A stretch of 6,139 nt of DNA from Planctomycetota bacterium (lineage in GTDB: Bacteria; Planctomycetota; Phycisphaerae; FEN-1346), in NCBI GenBank assembly GCA_026387055.1, contig JAPLML010000138.1:1-6139 (forward strand), given 5' to 3'. The notes below the pieces were generated by a model. That model saw only the letters and a list, made by a program, of their open reading frames with translations. It had not been told where the DNA came from and searched no databases. Numbering within the stretch: position 1 is the first letter of the stretch; each line of letters opens with the position of its first letter. Below, piece by piece: positions 4,912 through 6,139 of the stretch. The translations under genes and the position numbers were made by a program.

Positions 4912-6060
4912 TCAACGGGATTGTGTGCCCAATTCCTGTAAGGCCTTCTGGATTTCGGCGACGGCGGCGGTCTCGAACCTGACGGCCTGGGCCAGGATTT
5001 CGCGCTCTCGCTTGCGGACCTCGGGCGTCCAGTCTTCGATCTTCTTGCCGGTCCACGGGCCGAAGAAGGCGTCCTGGCGGCCGATGCAGGAGGCCAGGAG
5101 TTCCGCCTCCTGACGGTACTGGTCGGCCGCGCGCTTCAGGGCCGCCCGGGCGTCGCCGCCCAGTTCCTCGCCGGCGCGGGCGAGGAACCGCACGGCCGCC
5201 GCGCGGGCGTCGGCCCACTGGCTGAAGTTCCACCAGCCCAGGAAGAAGAGGCCCTCGCGCTCTTTCGGAGTGAGGCCCGCGGCCGGATCGTCGGCCAGGC
5301 CGATGTCCCGGGACCACTGCTCGAGGGCCGCCTTGCCGTAGAAGTACGGCCCCTTCTCGCCCGGCCCTTTGCCGCGCGACCCGTGCGCCGCGGCCATCTT
5401 CAGGCACTCGATGAGGGCCTGGCGCCGCGGCAGGGTCGGCTTGAACTCGCGCGGCACGAGGACCATCGGCCCGAGTTTCTCGATGGGCACAAGCGTGGTG
5501 CCATCCTGGGCGAAGTAGTCGCGCACGAGCCACGTCTTGCCGCCGTCCTGGTACCCGTAGATGACGCCCACGTTGAGGTTGGCGGGCGTGGGGTAGGCCG
5601 CCGCGGGCCATCCCGCGTCGATGGCCACCCGGATGTCGGGGGCGAGGTCCTCCATGTGCGGGTTCTTCTCGCGGTCCATGCGGCCTACCGTGAAGAGATG
5701 CCAGCCGGTCCGCGCCTGGGTGGCGACCACCTCCTCGGGGAACTCGCCGACGGGCGTCGAGGGGCACCACTGGCGCTTGCCGGGCTCGGTCGCGCAGATC
5801 CACCAGCGCACGCGGAACGCCAGGCCCGACAGGCCCATGATATCGTCATACGAAACAGGATGGGCGGTGACGCTGAGGGCCGCCGCCAACGCGCCCGCGT
5901 AGGTGCACTCGCGGTCGGCGCCCCAGCGGAGCTCCGGCACATCCTCGATCCAGACCTTGCCGCCGTCGCGTTTGATCTTGGCCACGGGGTTCTCCTTGAT
6001 GGCCTGCGAGCAGCCGGCGGCAAGGAGAGCGACGACCATCACGATGATGAGGCGGTTCAT
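4912..6060 (-). CDS. Lipoprotein with a C39/BtrH-like papain-fold region, function unknown
   Basis: The 382 residues begin with a lipoprotein signal peptide, MNRLIIVMVVALLAAGC, with lipobox Cys17. AGGGGGA lies about 10 bases before this ATG, so an ATG 20 codons upstream is rejected. The mature protein is likely anchored to the membrane facing the periplasm. After a short linker comes ECTYAGALAAAL (51-62), IMGLSGLAFRVRWW (74-87), then NVGVIYGYQDGGKTWLVRDYF (163-183, split by family blocks). A Cys near the start of a helix followed by a 'GYxxxGxxxLVRD' strand pair is how C39-like and BtrH_N domains look. The position where a catalytic His is usual, just before the GVIYGY strand, carries Asn163, so it may not be a protease. 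Residues 205-382 are helical, with YGKAALEQWSRDIG (241-254), a pattern I associate with this uncharacterised family. Its link to arginine synthesis is unclear. The fold assignment is an inference from motif spacing. Confidence 0.6.
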   Translation of the reverse strand: MNRLIIVMVVALLAAGCSQAIKENPVAKIKRDGGKVWIEDVPELRWGADRECTYAGALAAALSVTAHPVSYDDIMGLSGLAFRVRWWICATEPGKRQWCPSTPVGEFPEEVVATQARTGWHLFTVGRMDREKNPHMEDLAPDIRVAIDAGWPAAAYPTPANLNVGVIYGYQDGGKTWLVRDYFAQDGTTLVPIEKLGPMVLVPREFKPTLPRRQALIECLKMAAAHGSRGKGPGEKGPYFYGKAALEQWSRDIGLADDPAAGLTPKEREGLFFLGWWNFSQWADARAAAVRFLARAGEELGGDARAALKRAADQYRQEAELLASCIGRQDAFFGPWTGKKIEDWTPEVRKREREILAQAVRFETAAVAEIQKALQELGTQSR

Positions 6061-6118
6061 GGTATGCGATCCCCCTGCGATTCGCGTGCGTCTACGATGC
6101 CGCTTTTTTTCATGTGCC

Positions 6119-6139
6119 ACGGGTTGCTTGCCAACCCGT
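6119..6139. repeat. Perfect palindrome cut by the window edge
   Basis: Arms ACGGGTTG (6119-6126) and CAACCCGT (6132-6139) are exact reverse complements with a 5-base loop. The second arm ends on the last base of the window; the bases before the first arm (GTGCC) suggest the stem may continue outside. A run of seven T stands before the first arm at 6104-6110, which is the wrong side for a plus-strand terminator and would be an A run on the minus strand. I favour a REP-like palindrome over a terminator, without knowing the upstream gene. Confidence 0.55.

Noticed and set aside
4904..4919. CCCGT/ACGGG hairpin over the lipoprotein stop codon
   Set aside because: The 5-bp stem with no T run after it is weak evidence for a terminator.
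4874..5803. Minus-strand reading frame of 309 codons
   Set aside because: It is a shifted frame of the lipoprotein gene, Arg/Gly/Pro-rich and without motifs.

Overview
The window is high-GC bacterial DNA, roughly 62-78% in the flanking genes where I counted single lines. It carries the arginine genes argG and argH, the tail of a probable tilS, a lipoprotein gene, and a lower-GC accessory insert that separates argG from argH. The ArgG and ArgH variants, the family of the lipoprotein and a tandem AGTGCGG-type heptamer fit an uncultured planctomycete-like or other PVC-related bacterium. That assignment is an impression and could be wrong.

Layout. Bases 2-337 (+) are the 3' end of a TilS-like gene, whose last codons run into four tandem heptamers. 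A nested hairpin at 364-414 lies between this gene and the convergent argH (424-1767, -). Bases 1768-1909 are a short intergenic gap. A SLOG-fold protein of the YspA/DUF2493-like type follows (1910-2464, -). Immediately upstream of it is a second, truncated copy of the first 40 codons of argH (2436-2630, -), with its own ribosome binding site and promoter-like sequence. A divergently read orphan gene of much lower GC lies at 2829-3482 (+). argG is at 3560-4798 (-), and a lipoprotein with a C39/BtrH-like N-terminal region is at 4912-6060 (-). A palindrome, cut by the window edge, ends the window.

How it fits together. ArgG makes argininosuccinate from citrulline and aspartate, and ArgH splits it to arginine and fumarate. 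The simplest ancestral layout is argG followed directly by argH on the minus strand. About 1.8 kb now separates them, holding two accessory genes with lower GC. The full argH has the 5' 122 bp that is repeated, at about 89% identity and without gaps, 863 bp away on the far side of the SLOG gene. This looks like insertion at the start of argH with the gene's 5' end rebuilt, leaving the displaced start codon region, and perhaps the old argH promoter, in front of the SLOG gene. The novel point of the window is this argH'-SLOG-argH arrangement, together with the orphan gene beside it. I see no integrase, transposase, CRISPR array, tRNA or rRNA.
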